The notes beneath the pieces are model-generated. The model saw only the letters and a program-made list of their open reading frames with translations, ran no database searches and was not told the DNA's origin. Both the position numbers and the translations under genes were made by a program. Shown piece by piece: positions 1 through 8,681 of a stretch of DNA of 33,917 bases. Each line of letters starts with the position of its first letter. The stretch's first letter is position 1. Origin of the DNA: an uncultured Prevotellaceae bacterium (GTDB taxonomy: Bacteria > Bacteroidota > Bacteroidia > Bacteroidales > Bacteroidaceae); NCBI GenBank assembly GCA_902801375.1, contig CADCIB010000029.1, positions 1 to 33,917 on the forward strand. Direction: 5' to 3'.

Positions 1-1
1 C

Positions 2-3000
2 CCTCCTGCAGGATGGGATAGTGAGGGTCTCACCAACGGCTATCACGCCGCTGAGGGCGCCAACGTGGTGCGCATGAACTTCCACGAGGGCGACATCCTG
101 CGCTTCGACGGCACGAGCGGCCAGATGCGTACCCTCTTGCACATCAGTCCGGAAAGCTCCCACGACGTGTTCTTCGACTTCTTCCGTTGTGAGGACGCTG
201 GCGGCTACAACTACCCGATTGTGCGCGCCGGTGACATGCTCTGGATGATGGAAGACCTGCGCCCGCTGGCAATGAGCGGCCTCATCAAGACCAGTAGCGC
301 CAATGTCTGGAAGAGTCAGGACGATATGGCAGCCGCTGAGTTCGTGGTGGGCGACCGTGCCTACTACACCATCAACGGCGGTCGTATGGCTCTGCCCGAG
401 GGCTGGCACCTGCCCAGCATCGACGAGATGTATGCCTTCGTCAAGGAATTGCAGTGCGATACCCTGAGTGTGGGCGACTTCCTGAAGGACCGCAGCTATG
501 GGGACTGGCCCATGATGCTGGCCGAAGGCCCCGACACCATCCACCTGCAGCTGATGGCAAACGGCTACATCAGCCCCGACGGCGAACTGGTCAACGAAGA
601 TGTGACGGGTGCCTGGGTTACCAACAACACGATGCGCCACGGCTGCCCCGTCAGCTTCGAAATCAGCGGGCTTGATTCCCAACTCCTCCCCCGTGTTATC
701 CACGAGAAGCGCAGCGGCTTCACCGTCCGCGGCTGCCGACCGGCACCCTCCGTCTATATGGAGATGCTGGTGGAGCAGTTCAAGTCGCAGGATGTGGCAC
801 AGGCCGCACGCCGCAAGATACCCATGCAGAAGGTGAACGAAGACGGCCCGCTCGGCGAATACTACACCTATGGAGCTGACCGCCAGAGCATTTTCTTCGA
901 CTATAGCTTTGCAACTAATCCTAATCACGATGGTTCTAATCTGTGTGTGAATCGTTCCGGTATTCTATCTAAGATAAACAATGGAAATGCCGAAGCATAC
1001 GTAGGCGAGAACAAGCAGTTGGTTCCTTTGGATATTAACGGTGCTGATTACCTGCACCATCTGCGCAAGGTGGCTTCCCAAGGAAACGCCGATGGTTACG
1101 AGAACGTGGTCTATGCCAGCTGGGGTAAGGCATTCCGGGCGTTATATCCATACAGTTCAGTTCCAACTGTGGCAGGCGAAGACGTGGTCTATATTACCAT
1201 CTTCGGCGACTCCATTCATGGCCATGCCATGCTCAACGACTATAGACTGAAGCTGCTTGATGCCAGTGGTAACGACTATGTCTGGGAAATGCCAAATGTC
1301 GGTGTGTGGTCTCGCAGAAGGCCTGGCTATGAGGACGACAACTGCTATCTTAGTGATTACAGATATGAATTCTATGCCCGTGCTTTCAACCTCAACTGCA
1401 TTCAGGACCAGACAGGCGACGGTGTGGAAGAAATCGTAATGAACGTAGGCGACAAGATTGCAGTCTTCGACGGTGTCACAATGAAATGCCTGCATGAGCG
1501 GAGAATACAAAGTACGAAAACCTTTACGGGCTCGGCTCACATGCGCTTCGACGTGGCTGACGTGAACGGCGACGGCTATGAGGATATCGTGCTGCTGGTG
1601 GACGAGGAAGCCTCAGGCGGACACCTGTATGTGTTCAGTAAAGGAAACGTCGACGAGAATCCCATCTTCTCGAAGAGTATCTTCAGGCAAATGGCATTCT
1701 GTGATGTCAAGGTGGGCAACATGAGTGGTCACGACTTGCCGGATATCGCCATTCTGATGCGAGGCACCATAGAAAACAGTGAAGAATTGAAGAAGGAAGG
1801 CTATCTTAACGTTCTGCGTCTTAGGTATAACGATGATATGGAGCTTGAAGTTTCCCATGAGTATGAACAAACAGTGGATTGCTTCTATATTCAAAGCCAT
1901 CGCAATTGGATTTTGGGTAATATGACCCTTTGTTTCGGCTATTTCCGTGGCCGTAATATCAAGGACCAGGATGGCAATACGATCTCATACAATCAAGACC
2001 TTGTGGTAGGCTACAAGTTGTATCGCTGGGACGAGACGACTGCCAAGCCCGTTTACGTAACAAATATGATAGCATCAGACCGTTATACTGTCCCTGCTGA
2101 TGCCATCGTGGCAGCGCAGACTCAGGATGGTAGCATTGAAAGTCTGTATTATTTCGAGGATGACCACATGTTTTGTGCATCAAAATGGCCGCGAAACAGC
2201 TCCAAACTGGTTGAGCGTTGGCTGGGCAGTGATGGCAAGACGGTAAAGACAAGGGACAATTTGTGTTCAACTAACTTTGGGTGGGCTGATTCACAGCAGA
2301 CTCGATTGCTGAATCTCGGTCTCGATAATCCTGAAGAAACCAACGCCCATCCAGTCCTCTGCAAGTTTGCCGACCGCGACCAGGCTAAGCGCTTCAAGTT
2401 CGTGAGCTACGATGTAGCGTTCAGTGAACCGCGCATCTATGCCGCCATCGCCGCTGCGCCCTACTACGAGGACCTCGGCTCCGACAATGCCTCCACCACT
2501 TGGGGTAAGAACGCATCGACAAGCGACAGTAAACTCAAGAGCGACACCTGGGGCGGCTCCATCATCATGGGCTATGAGCACTCCTACAGTGCCCCATTCC
2601 TCAGCTCCATGAACGCCGGTGTGGAGTTCACCGCCAAGGTCAGCGCCTCTGCCACCGTCGCTACGGAGCATGAGGATGAAATCACATTTGGGCAAAGTTA
2701 TGGCACCTCATACGCACACGGCGTGGTGATGCAGGCAAAGCCCTACGATGTCTATACCTACGAGATCATTGGCTCCAACGACCCCGACGAGATGGGTACC
2801 ACCTTCCAGGTTTCCATGCCCCGTGAGCGCGTCTTCGTCGGACTCGGACTGACAGACTATGTTCGCCTGATGGCCGACCAGAAAGGCGTGGCCAAGCCGC
2901 AGCTGCACCTGACCTCCACGCCCGGCAAGCCGTTCACCTATCCCGAGAACTACGACAACGTGCCGTATATCATCCGTAACAACAGTGACTATCCCTTCTG

Positions 3001-3364
3001 GAAGGCTCACGACGTGAATGGCGGCGAGACCAACGAGATGGTGGGCACCGAAGGAATGACAGGCACGCGCTACATTGAGATTAATAGCAGCACCACGCAC
3101 AGCACCTCCGTGGAAATCGGCGTGGAGACCGAACTGGTGGGAACACTCATGGGCGTGAAGGCCGGCGTGGGCTTCAACTACAACCACACCAACGAAAGCT
3201 CGCATACCTTCGGCGAAGGAACCTCTGTGGAAGGCACCGTGCCCAGCGTGCCTTCGACCAACGACCCGCTGCACCCGCAGTTCCGCTGGAACCTCGTGTG
3301 GTACTACGTGAAGGACGCCAACGGCGAAATCTATCCTGTGGTGAACTACATCGTGACAAGGTAA
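2..3364 (+). CDS. Large surface protein with FISUMP-like, FG-GAP-like and Ser/Thr-rich beta regions (5' truncated)
   Basis: The frame is open to the window edge, so the N-terminus and any signal peptide lie outside; the GTG at 65 is internal, not a credible start. A motif GWHLPSIDEM near 401-430 and a GFTVRGCRPAP end near 718-750 resemble the FISUMP/FGE-like lectin-type domain common in Bacteroidota surface proteins. DQTGDGVEEIV (about 1409-1441) and DVNGDGYEDIV (about 1559-1591) are Asp-rich FG-GAP/VCBS-type calcium loops, suggesting a beta-propeller. From about 2600 to 3260 the protein is rich in Ser, Thr and Gly in alternating patterns, as in amphipathic beta-hairpins. No sortase or T9SS signal is seen at the C-terminus (ending NYIVTR). 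The function is unknown; cell-surface adhesion or a pore-forming role are only possibilities. Confidence 0.75.
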   Translation, partial: PPAGWDSEGLTNGYHAAEGANVVRMNFHEGDILRFDGTSGQMRTLLHISPESSHDVFFDFFRCEDAGGYNYPIVRAGDMLWMMEDLRPLAMSGLIKTSSANVWKSQDDMAAAEFVVGDRAYYTINGGRMALPEGWHLPSIDEMYAFVKELQCDTLSVGDFLKDRSYGDWPMMLAEGPDTIHLQLMANGYISPDGELVNEDVTGAWVTNNTMRHGCPVSFEISGLDSQLLPRVIHEKRSGFTVRGCRPAPSVYMEMLVEQFKSQDVAQAARRKIPMQKVNEDGPLGEYYTYGADRQSIFFDYSFATNPNHDGSNLCVNRSGILSKINNGNAEAYVGENKQLVPLDINGADYLHHLRKVASQGNADGYENVVYASWGKAFRALYPYSSVPTVAGEDVVYITIFGDSIHGHAMLNDYRLKLLDASGNDYVWEMPNVGVWSRRRPGYEDDNCYLSDYRYEFYARAFNLNCIQDQTGDGVEEIVMNVGDKIAVFDGVTMKCLHERRIQSTKTFTGSAHMRFDVADVNGDGYEDIVLLVDEEASGGHLYVFSKGNVDENPIFSKSIFRQMAFCDVKVGNMSGHDLPDIAILMRGTIENSEELKKEGYLNVLRLRYNDDMELEVSHEYEQTVDCFYIQSHRNWILGNMTLCFGYFRGRNIKDQDGNTISYNQDLVVGYKLYRWDETTAKPVYVTNMIASDRYTVPADAIVAAQTQDGSIESLYYFEDDHMFCASKWPRNSSKLVERWLGSDGKTVKTRDNLCSTNFGWADSQQTRLLNLGLDNPEETNAHPVLCKFADRDQAKRFKFVSYDVAFSEPRIYAAIAAAPYYEDLGSDNASTTWGKNASTSDSKLKSDTWGGSIIMGYEHSYSAPFLSSMNAGVEFTAKVSASATVATEHEDEITFGQSYGTSYAHGVVMQAKPYDVYTYEIIGSNDPDEMGTTFQVSMPRERVFVGLGLTDYVRLMADQKGVAKPQLHLTSTPGKPFTYPENYDNVPYIIRNNSDYPFWKAHDVNGGETNEMVGTEGMTGTRYIEINSSTTHSTSVEIGVETELVGTLMGVKAGVGFNYNHTNESSHTFGEGTSVEGTVPSVPSTNDPLHPQFRWNLVWYYVKDANGEIYPVVNYIVTR

Positions 3365-3395
3365 AGCGTCAACGACAGTTGCATTCCCATAAATG

Positions 3396-3443
3396 AAAAG
3401 GGGGGACGCGCCGATTGTTCGGTCGTGTCCCCTCTTTCGTTTT
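3396..3443. terminator. Bidirectional terminator hairpin between convergent genes
   Basis: An A-run and G-rich arm (about 3396-3410) pairs with a C-rich arm and T-run (about 3424-3436), with a 13-base loop and a further T-rich stretch after it. It lies between the stop of the large plus-strand gene and the stop of the minus-strand transporter, so it can end transcription from both sides. Confidence 0.7.
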
Positions 3444-3464
3444 GAAGCAGTGACAGGTTTTTCT

Positions 3465-4049
3465 TTATTGCATCATGCGCCGCCACTTTCGATAGCCGAG
3501 GATGGCGATGACCACATAAAGCGCGTAAAGCGAGGCTTTGAAGGGAATGTCCTTGTAAAAATACAGGCAGCAGGTGACCACATCGACAACAATCCAGATG
3601 AGCCACTGCTCCAGGTATTTGCGAGCCAAAGCCCAGATGCCCACAAAGGAGAGGGCTGTGGTGAAGGAGTCGGCCACTGGCACACGCGAGTCAGTGCAAT
3701 AGGCCAGGAAAAGATAGAGTGCAAGCCAGATGCCCAGCGTGATAACGGTCCAGATGAGGGCCAGGCGGAGAGGAAAGTGGGTGATCTTGAGCGGTGAGCG
3801 GTGAGCGGTGAGAGATGAGTTTTTCCTCGTCCAATTCCACCATCCGTACACAGTCATGGCCAGATAGTAGAACTCCATGCCGCAGTCGGCATAGAGTCCC
3901 TTCTGGTAGTAGAGCACGATGCCCAGCGACTGCATGGCAAAGCCTACTGCCCACAGCCAGATGCTGGCGCGATATTCCAGGAGGATGTACGCCAAGCCAA
4001 GGGCTGTGGTCAGCATGTCGAGCCAGTGGGCTGCAAGAAATGATTCCAT
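3465..4049 (-). CDS. pnuT: PnuC-family vitamin transporter, probably thiamine (PnuT)
   Basis: A 194-residue protein with about seven hydrophobic segments and the family signature YGWWNW near residue 67; a later segment (KYLEQWLIWIVVDV) is also typical of the PnuC family. These proteins move an unphosphorylated vitamin across the inner membrane by facilitated diffusion. Thiamine is inferred as substrate because the gene follows the TonB receptor by 8 bp in an operon with a TPP riboswitch, an arrangement known from Bacteroides. Four heptamer repeats (3791-3818) are translated in frame just after YGWWNW, giving a Ser/Thr/Arg-rich loop (residues about 77-87) that looks inserted. No thiamine pyrophosphokinase gene follows, unlike many relatives. 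Confidence 0.85.
   Translation of the reverse strand: MESFLAAHWLDMLTTALGLAYILLEYRASIWLWAVGFAMQSLGIVLYYQKGLYADCGMEFYYLAMTVYGWWNWTRKNSSLTAHRSPLKITHFPLRLALIWTVITLGIWLALYLFLAYCTDSRVPVADSFTTALSFVGIWALARKYLEQWLIWIVVDVVTCCLYFYKDIPFKASLYALYVVIAILGYRKWRRMMQ
3791..3819 (-). repeat. Heptamer tandem repeat inside pnuT
   Basis: On the minus strand this reads as four consecutive 7-bp units: CTCATCT, then CTCACCG three times. It lies in the loop-coding part of the transporter gene and stays in frame. The same CTCAYNN unit recurs at 16438-16472. Confidence 0.8.
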
Positions 4050-4057
4050 AGTTGTTG

Positions 4058-6589
4058 TTAGAACCTCAGCGTCAGGCTGCCCATAGCGGTGAAGCCAGCC
4101 GACGGGATGAAGCCTATCTGATAATAGCGGTTGTCGTTGGTGTGGCCGTAGCTTTCAGCGATGGCGGAATAGACCCATCCTGAGGAAGCATAGCGGCGGT
4201 TGAAGATGTTGCCGAGGTTTAGGCCAAACACCATCTCCTTCACGCCAGCGTGCTTCAGTCCGAGCGTGTAGCTCAGATTCACATCGGTACGGGCGAAGCA
4301 GGGCAGTGAGCGAGAGCGGTTCTCCGTATTGTCGAGATACTGACGACTGACGTAGTTGGTGTGCCACACGGCTTGGAATCCTTTGTGGTGGAAATTCACG
4401 AAACCATTCAGGATGACCGACGGCGAGAAGGCCAGCGTGGCATCGTTGTAGTGGAACTCGCGCAGTTCGTCGCCGTTGCCGTCGATATGATAATGCTCGA
4501 TAGCATACTGGCGTGCGGCTTCATCCTTGCCATAGTTGTAGTCGTCCCAGTCTTCCACATATTCGGAAAAATCCTTCAGCTTGTTCTCGCTCAGCGCGGC
4601 ATTGCCCTCAAGGGTCAGACAGGGCAGGATGTCCCAGGCTGCCGTCAGCTCGATGCCCATGCGGTAGGAGTCCTTGATGTTGGTGGTGAGAAACTCGCCT
4701 ATCTCACTCTTCAAGCCTGTCTGCACAAACTGGTCGGTGTAGTCCATGTAGTAGAGGGTCATTCCTGCACGGAAGGTAGGAGTGCCAAAGGTGTAGCCCA
4801 GCTCATAGTCGAGCAGCGATTCTGCCTTCGGTGCTGGGTAGTTGCCGTTGTCGGTGAAGTTGTTGCGCTCTGGCTCACGATGGCTGAGGGCCATAGAGAA
4901 GAAGGCGCGATGCGGTCCGTGGTGGTAGCTCAGGCCAGCCTTGGGGTTGAAGAAGTCGTACTTCTTGTCGATGTCGAGGTAATGCTTTTCGCACAAGCCT
5001 GTACTGCTGTTGCTGATATACTTGTCATTGTAACCGCCTGTGATGTAGGCCACGTGGCGATACTGCAAGTCGCCGAAAACATCGAAATCGTAGTTGATGT
5101 GATAGGTGCCCTTGATGAAAATGTTGCCGTCAAACTTGTCGGCATCAGAGTCATAGTATTGATAGTTGCCACGGCTCATGACCAGCTGGCGCAGAATGTC
5201 ATTGCTGATATAGAGCGCATGCCCCCTGTTGTGTCCATGGAACTGTTGGAACGACACACCGCCGATGACGTCTCTTTTGCTGTCGTGGTAGTTCAGGTTC
5301 CACAGCGCGCCGTAGGTGTTCTGCCTCAAAGCCTTCTTGCGTACCCAGTCGGTGCGCTTCACGCCCTGCAGGTCAGGGTAGTCGGCATTGGGAAGGCCCA
5401 GTTTCTTGACCTTGTTGTCGCTGCGAAACTCTTTGTAGTAGCCGTAGCCGTGGGTGTAATGGAGCGAAGCCGTCGACTTCCAGTGTTCGTTGATGTCCCA
5501 AGCAGCCGAAAGGATGTTGTGGTTCTGCCAGAAGTTATCGGTGGTCTTGTCCCACGGCTTGCCATTGTTCATCTGGTAGCGTTCAGTCTGGTAGTTGCCG
5601 TTGGCATCGCGTGCGAAACTGCCGTTCTCATCATAGCAGAGATGCTCATAGAGGCTGTTGTAGCGACCCAGTCCCACGTTGTATAGGTCTTTGTAGGTCT
5701 TGATGCCCGTGTTGGCGCCGTAGATTCCGTCCATCAGACTGAGGTCGTCGTTGCCTGCCGTCACGCCGTTCCAGGCCTGCCCGGTCTTCTCGAAGTTGCC
5801 GATGTTTTTGTATCGGATGACAAAATCATCCGACACGTAACTCAGGCCGCCATAATAGCTGCCGCTGCGGCCGCTGGTTCCGTGGATGAATCCGTCGGTG
5901 TTGGTCTCATGGTAGGCTCCATCGAAGACGAGATGGTCCCAGAGCAGACCCGTGGAGAACTGTCCGCCGAGGTGGAACGTGTTGTAGGAACCATAAGAAA
6001 CATTGACTTCTGCCGAGGGCTTCAGCGAGGGCTGGCGCGTGGAGAGGGCAATGGTTCCCCCGAAAGCGCCATCGCCATTGGTGGATGTTCCTACACCGCG
6101 CTGTATCTGCACGCCACCCAGGAGGGAAGCGTACGAGTTCATGTTGGCCCAAAAGACCGTCTGGTCCTCAGGTGAATTGAGGGGAACACCGTCGAGGGTG
6201 ACGTTGATGCGCGAACCGGCAGCGCCACGGATGCGCATATAGGTGGTGCCTGTGCCCACACCGTTCTCGCTCCAGGAGAGGATGCCGGGCGTCTGCGCAA
6301 AGAGGAAAGGCAGTTCCTTGCCCGTAGCTGAGAACTGTTGCAGTTCCTGCTTCTTGATGTTTGCCACGGCGAAGGGTGCGTCTTTCGAGGCCCAGACGCC
6401 TTTCACCACCACTTCCTGAAGTTCCTCCATGCGGAGGGAGTCAGGGGTTTCGGGCTGCTGTGATATTGCAGCATGCGAAACCATAGGCAGAGCCGATGCA
6501 CCGCCCATCATGGCATTACTAACCTTAGGCAGGGCCATAGCGCTGCCAGTCGTTGCGATGGCCAGAGCCATCATCAGTGTTTTCTTCAT
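4058..6589 (-). CDS. TonB-dependent outer-membrane receptor, probable thiamine receptor
   Basis: An 843-residue receptor of normal length. A signal peptide (residues 1 to about 40) holds an odd near-repeat, ALPKVSNA at 19-26 and ALPMVSHA at 33-40. A TonB-box-like EVVVKG follows at 59-64. The plug (about 65-180) contains MRIRGAAGSRINVTLDGVPL and the VQIQRGVGTST segment; the rest alternates as a 22-strand beta-barrel and ends in LTLRF, with the aromatic C-terminal residue needed for outer-membrane insertion. It lacks the N-terminal carboxypeptidase-like domain of SusC proteins. The TPP riboswitch in its leader and the downstream PnuT gene point to thiamine or its phosphates as ligand. Start chosen at the ATG with a signal sequence, about 50 nt after the riboswitch core. 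Confidence 0.9.
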   Translation of the reverse strand: MKKTLMMALAIATTGSAMALPKVSNAMMGGASALPMVSHAAISQQPETPDSLRMEELQEVVVKGVWASKDAPFAVANIKKQELQQFSATGKELPFLFAQTPGILSWSENGVGTGTTYMRIRGAAGSRINVTLDGVPLNSPEDQTVFWANMNSYASLLGGVQIQRGVGTSTNGDGAFGGTIALSTRQPSLKPSAEVNVSYGSYNTFHLGGQFSTGLLWDHLVFDGAYHETNTDGFIHGTSGRSGSYYGGLSYVSDDFVIRYKNIGNFEKTGQAWNGVTAGNDDLSLMDGIYGANTGIKTYKDLYNVGLGRYNSLYEHLCYDENGSFARDANGNYQTERYQMNNGKPWDKTTDNFWQNHNILSAAWDINEHWKSTASLHYTHGYGYYKEFRSDNKVKKLGLPNADYPDLQGVKRTDWVRKKALRQNTYGALWNLNYHDSKRDVIGGVSFQQFHGHNRGHALYISNDILRQLVMSRGNYQYYDSDADKFDGNIFIKGTYHINYDFDVFGDLQYRHVAYITGGYNDKYISNSSTGLCEKHYLDIDKKYDFFNPKAGLSYHHGPHRAFFSMALSHREPERNNFTDNGNYPAPKAESLLDYELGYTFGTPTFRAGMTLYYMDYTDQFVQTGLKSEIGEFLTTNIKDSYRMGIELTAAWDILPCLTLEGNAALSENKLKDFSEYVEDWDDYNYGKDEAARQYAIEHYHIDGNGDELREFHYNDATLAFSPSVILNGFVNFHHKGFQAVWHTNYVSRQYLDNTENRSRSLPCFARTDVNLSYTLGLKHAGVKEMVFGLNLGNIFNRRYASSGWVYSAIAESYGHTNDNRYYQIGFIPSAGFTAMGSLTLRF

Positions 6590-6636
6590 GTTTTTAGTTT
6601 ACCTTTAATAAATACGAATAAAGGGTTTCGCCCAGA

Positions 6637-6713
6637 ATGTTCCTACGCCGGCATTATCCGGATCAGGTCAGAGGGTATCATCTCAGCCGCGGCACCTGCC
6701 GCAGCACCCCTTA
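6637..6713 (-). promoter_or_regulatory. TPP riboswitch (THI element)
   Basis: Read on the minus strand, the leader shows the conserved parts in order: GGGGTGC (6704-6710), GGCTGAGAT with CTGAGA at 6681-6686, ACCCTCTGACCTGATCCGGA, and AATGCCGGCGTAGGAA ending near 6639. This is the classic thiamine pyrophosphate aptamer. It lies just upstream of the TonB receptor ATG at 6589, so receptor and transporter are expected to be switched off when TPP is plentiful. Confidence 0.95.
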
Positions 6714-6736
6714 ACTTGCGCTTTGCAAATCGCCAG

Positions 6737-6744
6737 CAAAGGTA
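6737..6744 (-). promoter_or_regulatory. Candidate -7 promoter element of the thiamine operon
   Basis: TACCTTTG on the minus strand matches the Bacteroidota TAnnTTTG box and places the transcript start just before the riboswitch aptamer. No clear -33 TTTG was seen. Confidence 0.6.
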
Positions 6745-6842
6745 CAAAGAAATAACTAATTAAGAATAAAGTATGGCGAAATGCGACTTGGAATTAAGAT
6801 TATTTAGTACGTACATGGGAGTCTGCCTTTGTTCTGCACCTG

Positions 6843-7262
6843 CTATGGCAATTCATTCTCTGAGAGGAATTTCATACCACTGCGTTCAATGACCTGGCGG
6901 GTCAAGTCTGGTTGGTCGGTGCGAAGGATGAGGATGCCCTTGCCGTGATAGAGGAACGAGTACATGTAGGCAATGTTGATGCCTGCTGCGGTGAAGGCGG
7001 CGACGGCATCGGCAGCACGTCCGGGCTCATCGTCGAGTTCGATGGCGAAGACATCGCTCAGCATCACTGGCAGATCTGTTGCCTTCAACGCTTGGAGAGC
7101 CAGCTGCGGGTTGCTACAGATCAGGCGGTAGATACCATATTCGGCAGTGTCGGCCAGCGTGGAAGCGATAATCTGGATGTGCGCTTGCTTCAGTACGTTC
7201 AGCACGCGGATGAGTGTGCCGGGACGGTTCTCGATAAAAATGGATAGTTGCTGGATGGTCAT
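6843..7262 (-). CDS. Tandem ACT-domain protein
   Basis: 139 residues made of two ACT-like modules: IQQLSIFIENRPGTLIRVLNVL (residues 3 to about 65) and MLSDVFAIELDDEPGRAADAV (about 71-135). The RPGTL and EPGR turns are typical of the amino-acid-binding ligand loop. No catalytic domain is attached, so it is likely a small regulatory sensor. It follows the PaaK-type ligase by 59 bp on the same strand. In many Bacteroidota and archaea such an ACT protein lies with PaaK and indolepyruvate oxidoreductase genes for aromatic amino acid or arylacetate metabolism; the oxidoreductase genes are not next to it here. The exact ligand is unknown. Confidence 0.8.
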   Translation of the reverse strand: MTIQQLSIFIENRPGTLIRVLNVLKQAHIQIIASTLADTAEYGIYRLICSNPQLALQALKATDLPVMLSDVFAIELDDEPGRAADAVAAFTAAGINIAYMYSFLYHGKGILILRTDQPDLTRQVIERSGMKFLSENELP

Positions 7263-7321
7263 GGTTGATCGTTGTTTCGTTGTTGAGTCTATTCGGGAAA
7301 ACAGGATATCGTCAATCTGAA

Positions 7322-8623
7322 TCAGAATAACTTGCGAAGATCGCGAACGCGAACCGCCTTCTTCTCATCGCTCACGGCGAGGGTGCCTTTCGGCACGAGG
7401 CGCACCTTGGGCGTGACGAGGATCTCGTCTTTCAGCTGTCGGGTGATCGTGGCTGTGAGGTCCTGCAGACGGCGGTAGTCGTCGGTGAACAGTTCGCGTA
7501 GCTCCACGTCGATGGTCATCGTGTCGCCTTCGAGGGTAATCAGGTAGTCGGTACTCAGCTCAGGGAATTTCAGCAGAATCTTCTCCACCTGTATGGGGAA
7601 GATGTTCACACCCTTCAAGATGATCATGTCATCCGAACGCCCTTGCAGTCGTGCGATGCGCCGATGATGTCGTCCGCAGGGACATTCGCCGGGCAGGAAA
7701 CGTGTCAGGTCGCGTGTACGGTAACGCAGCAGCGGCATGGCCTCGCGGTTCAGGGTGGTGATGACCAGTTCGCCCAACTCGCCTTCGGGCACAGGTTCCA
7801 ACGTCTGCGGGTCGATGATCTCTACCAGGAAATAGTCCTCCCAGATGTGCAGGCCGTTCTGCTCCAAACATTCAAAAGCCACACCTGGCCCCATCATCTC
7901 AGAGATTCCATACGAGTTGTAAGCTTTCACGCCCAGGTTCTCTTCTATCCGCTGCCGCTGTTCCTCGCTGTGCGGTTCTGCCCCAATGCACAAAACTCGC
8001 AGTCGGGTGTCAGTTCGCGGATCAACGCCTGTTTGCTTCATGACATCATAGATGCGCGAGGCATACGAAGGGATGGCGTGCAAGACGGTAGTGCCGAAAT
8101 CGCAGATGAACTTAATTTGCCGCTTGGTGTTACCAGCGGCGGCAGGAACGGTGAGCATTCCCACGCGCTCAGCACCATATTGAAAGCCCAGTCCGGCTGT
8201 GAACATACCATAGCCGGCGGAATTCTGGAACACGTCGTCGGGGCGTGCCCCCACCATCCACAGGCAGCGTGCCACAGCCTCGGCCCATTCGTCGATGTCC
8301 TTTTGCGTATGGAGAACCACCGTGGGGTTGCCTGTGGTGCCACTCGACGAGTGCAGGCGCGTACATTGCCGCAGCGGTACGCAGGCCAGACCAAAGGGAT
8401 AGTTCTGTCGCAGGTCGTCCTTTGTGGTGAAAGGCAGACGGCGCACGTCGTCAAGTGATTGGATACTGTCTGGTGTGATGCCCAGAGCGCCTAACTGTTC
8501 GCGATAGAATGGCGCATTCATGCAGCGTCCAATGGTCAGCCGTAGCCGGTCCAGCTGCAATTGTTCCAGTTGTTTGCGTGGCATCGTTTCCAATTCGGGG
8601 TTGAAATACATTTCCTGGTTCAT
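7322..8623 (-). CDS. paaK: Phenylacetate-CoA ligase family protein (PaaK-like)
   Basis: 433 residues from the ATG at 8623, the usual PaaK length; the frame is open 37 codons further upstream, but that part does not look like the family and would overlap the preceding flippase gene. A purine-rich AAGGAA lies before this ATG. It has the adenylate-forming motif SSSGTTGNPT (about 92-101), YGISEMMGPG (about 240), a YRTRD motif, and RSDDMIILKGVNIFP near the C-terminus. It should activate an aryl acid such as phenylacetate or indoleacetate to its CoA thioester through an acyl-AMP. With the ACT protein downstream, a role in reversible conversion of aromatic amino acids to arylacetates is likely. Confidence 0.88.
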   Translation of the reverse strand: MNQEMYFNPELETMPRKQLEQLQLDRLRLTIGRCMNAPFYREQLGALGITPDSIQSLDDVRRLPFTTKDDLRQNYPFGLACVPLRQCTRLHSSSGTTGNPTVVLHTQKDIDEWAEAVARCLWMVGARPDDVFQNSAGYGMFTAGLGFQYGAERVGMLTVPAAAGNTKRQIKFICDFGTTVLHAIPSYASRIYDVMKQTGVDPRTDTRLRVLCIGAEPHSEEQRQRIEENLGVKAYNSYGISEMMGPGVAFECLEQNGLHIWEDYFLVEIIDPQTLEPVPEGELGELVITTLNREAMPLLRYRTRDLTRFLPGECPCGRHHRRIARLQGRSDDMIILKGVNIFPIQVEKILLKFPELSTDYLITLEGDTMTIDVELRELFTDDYRRLQDLTATITRQLKDEILVTPKVRLVPKGTLAVSDEKKAVRVRDLRKLF

Positions 8624-8681
8624 ACAATCTTTTTCCTTGTTATTATTTAAGTAGTGTTGTTGTCGTAGATGGCAAATCGTG

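Noticed and set aside
4361-5686. Plus-strand open frame of 441 codons
   Set aside because: It lies wholly antisense to the TonB receptor, is Val/Ala/Leu-rich with no domain, and arises from the codon pattern of the real gene.
7643-8458. Plus-strand open frame of 271 codons
   Set aside because: Antisense shadow of the PaaK-like gene.
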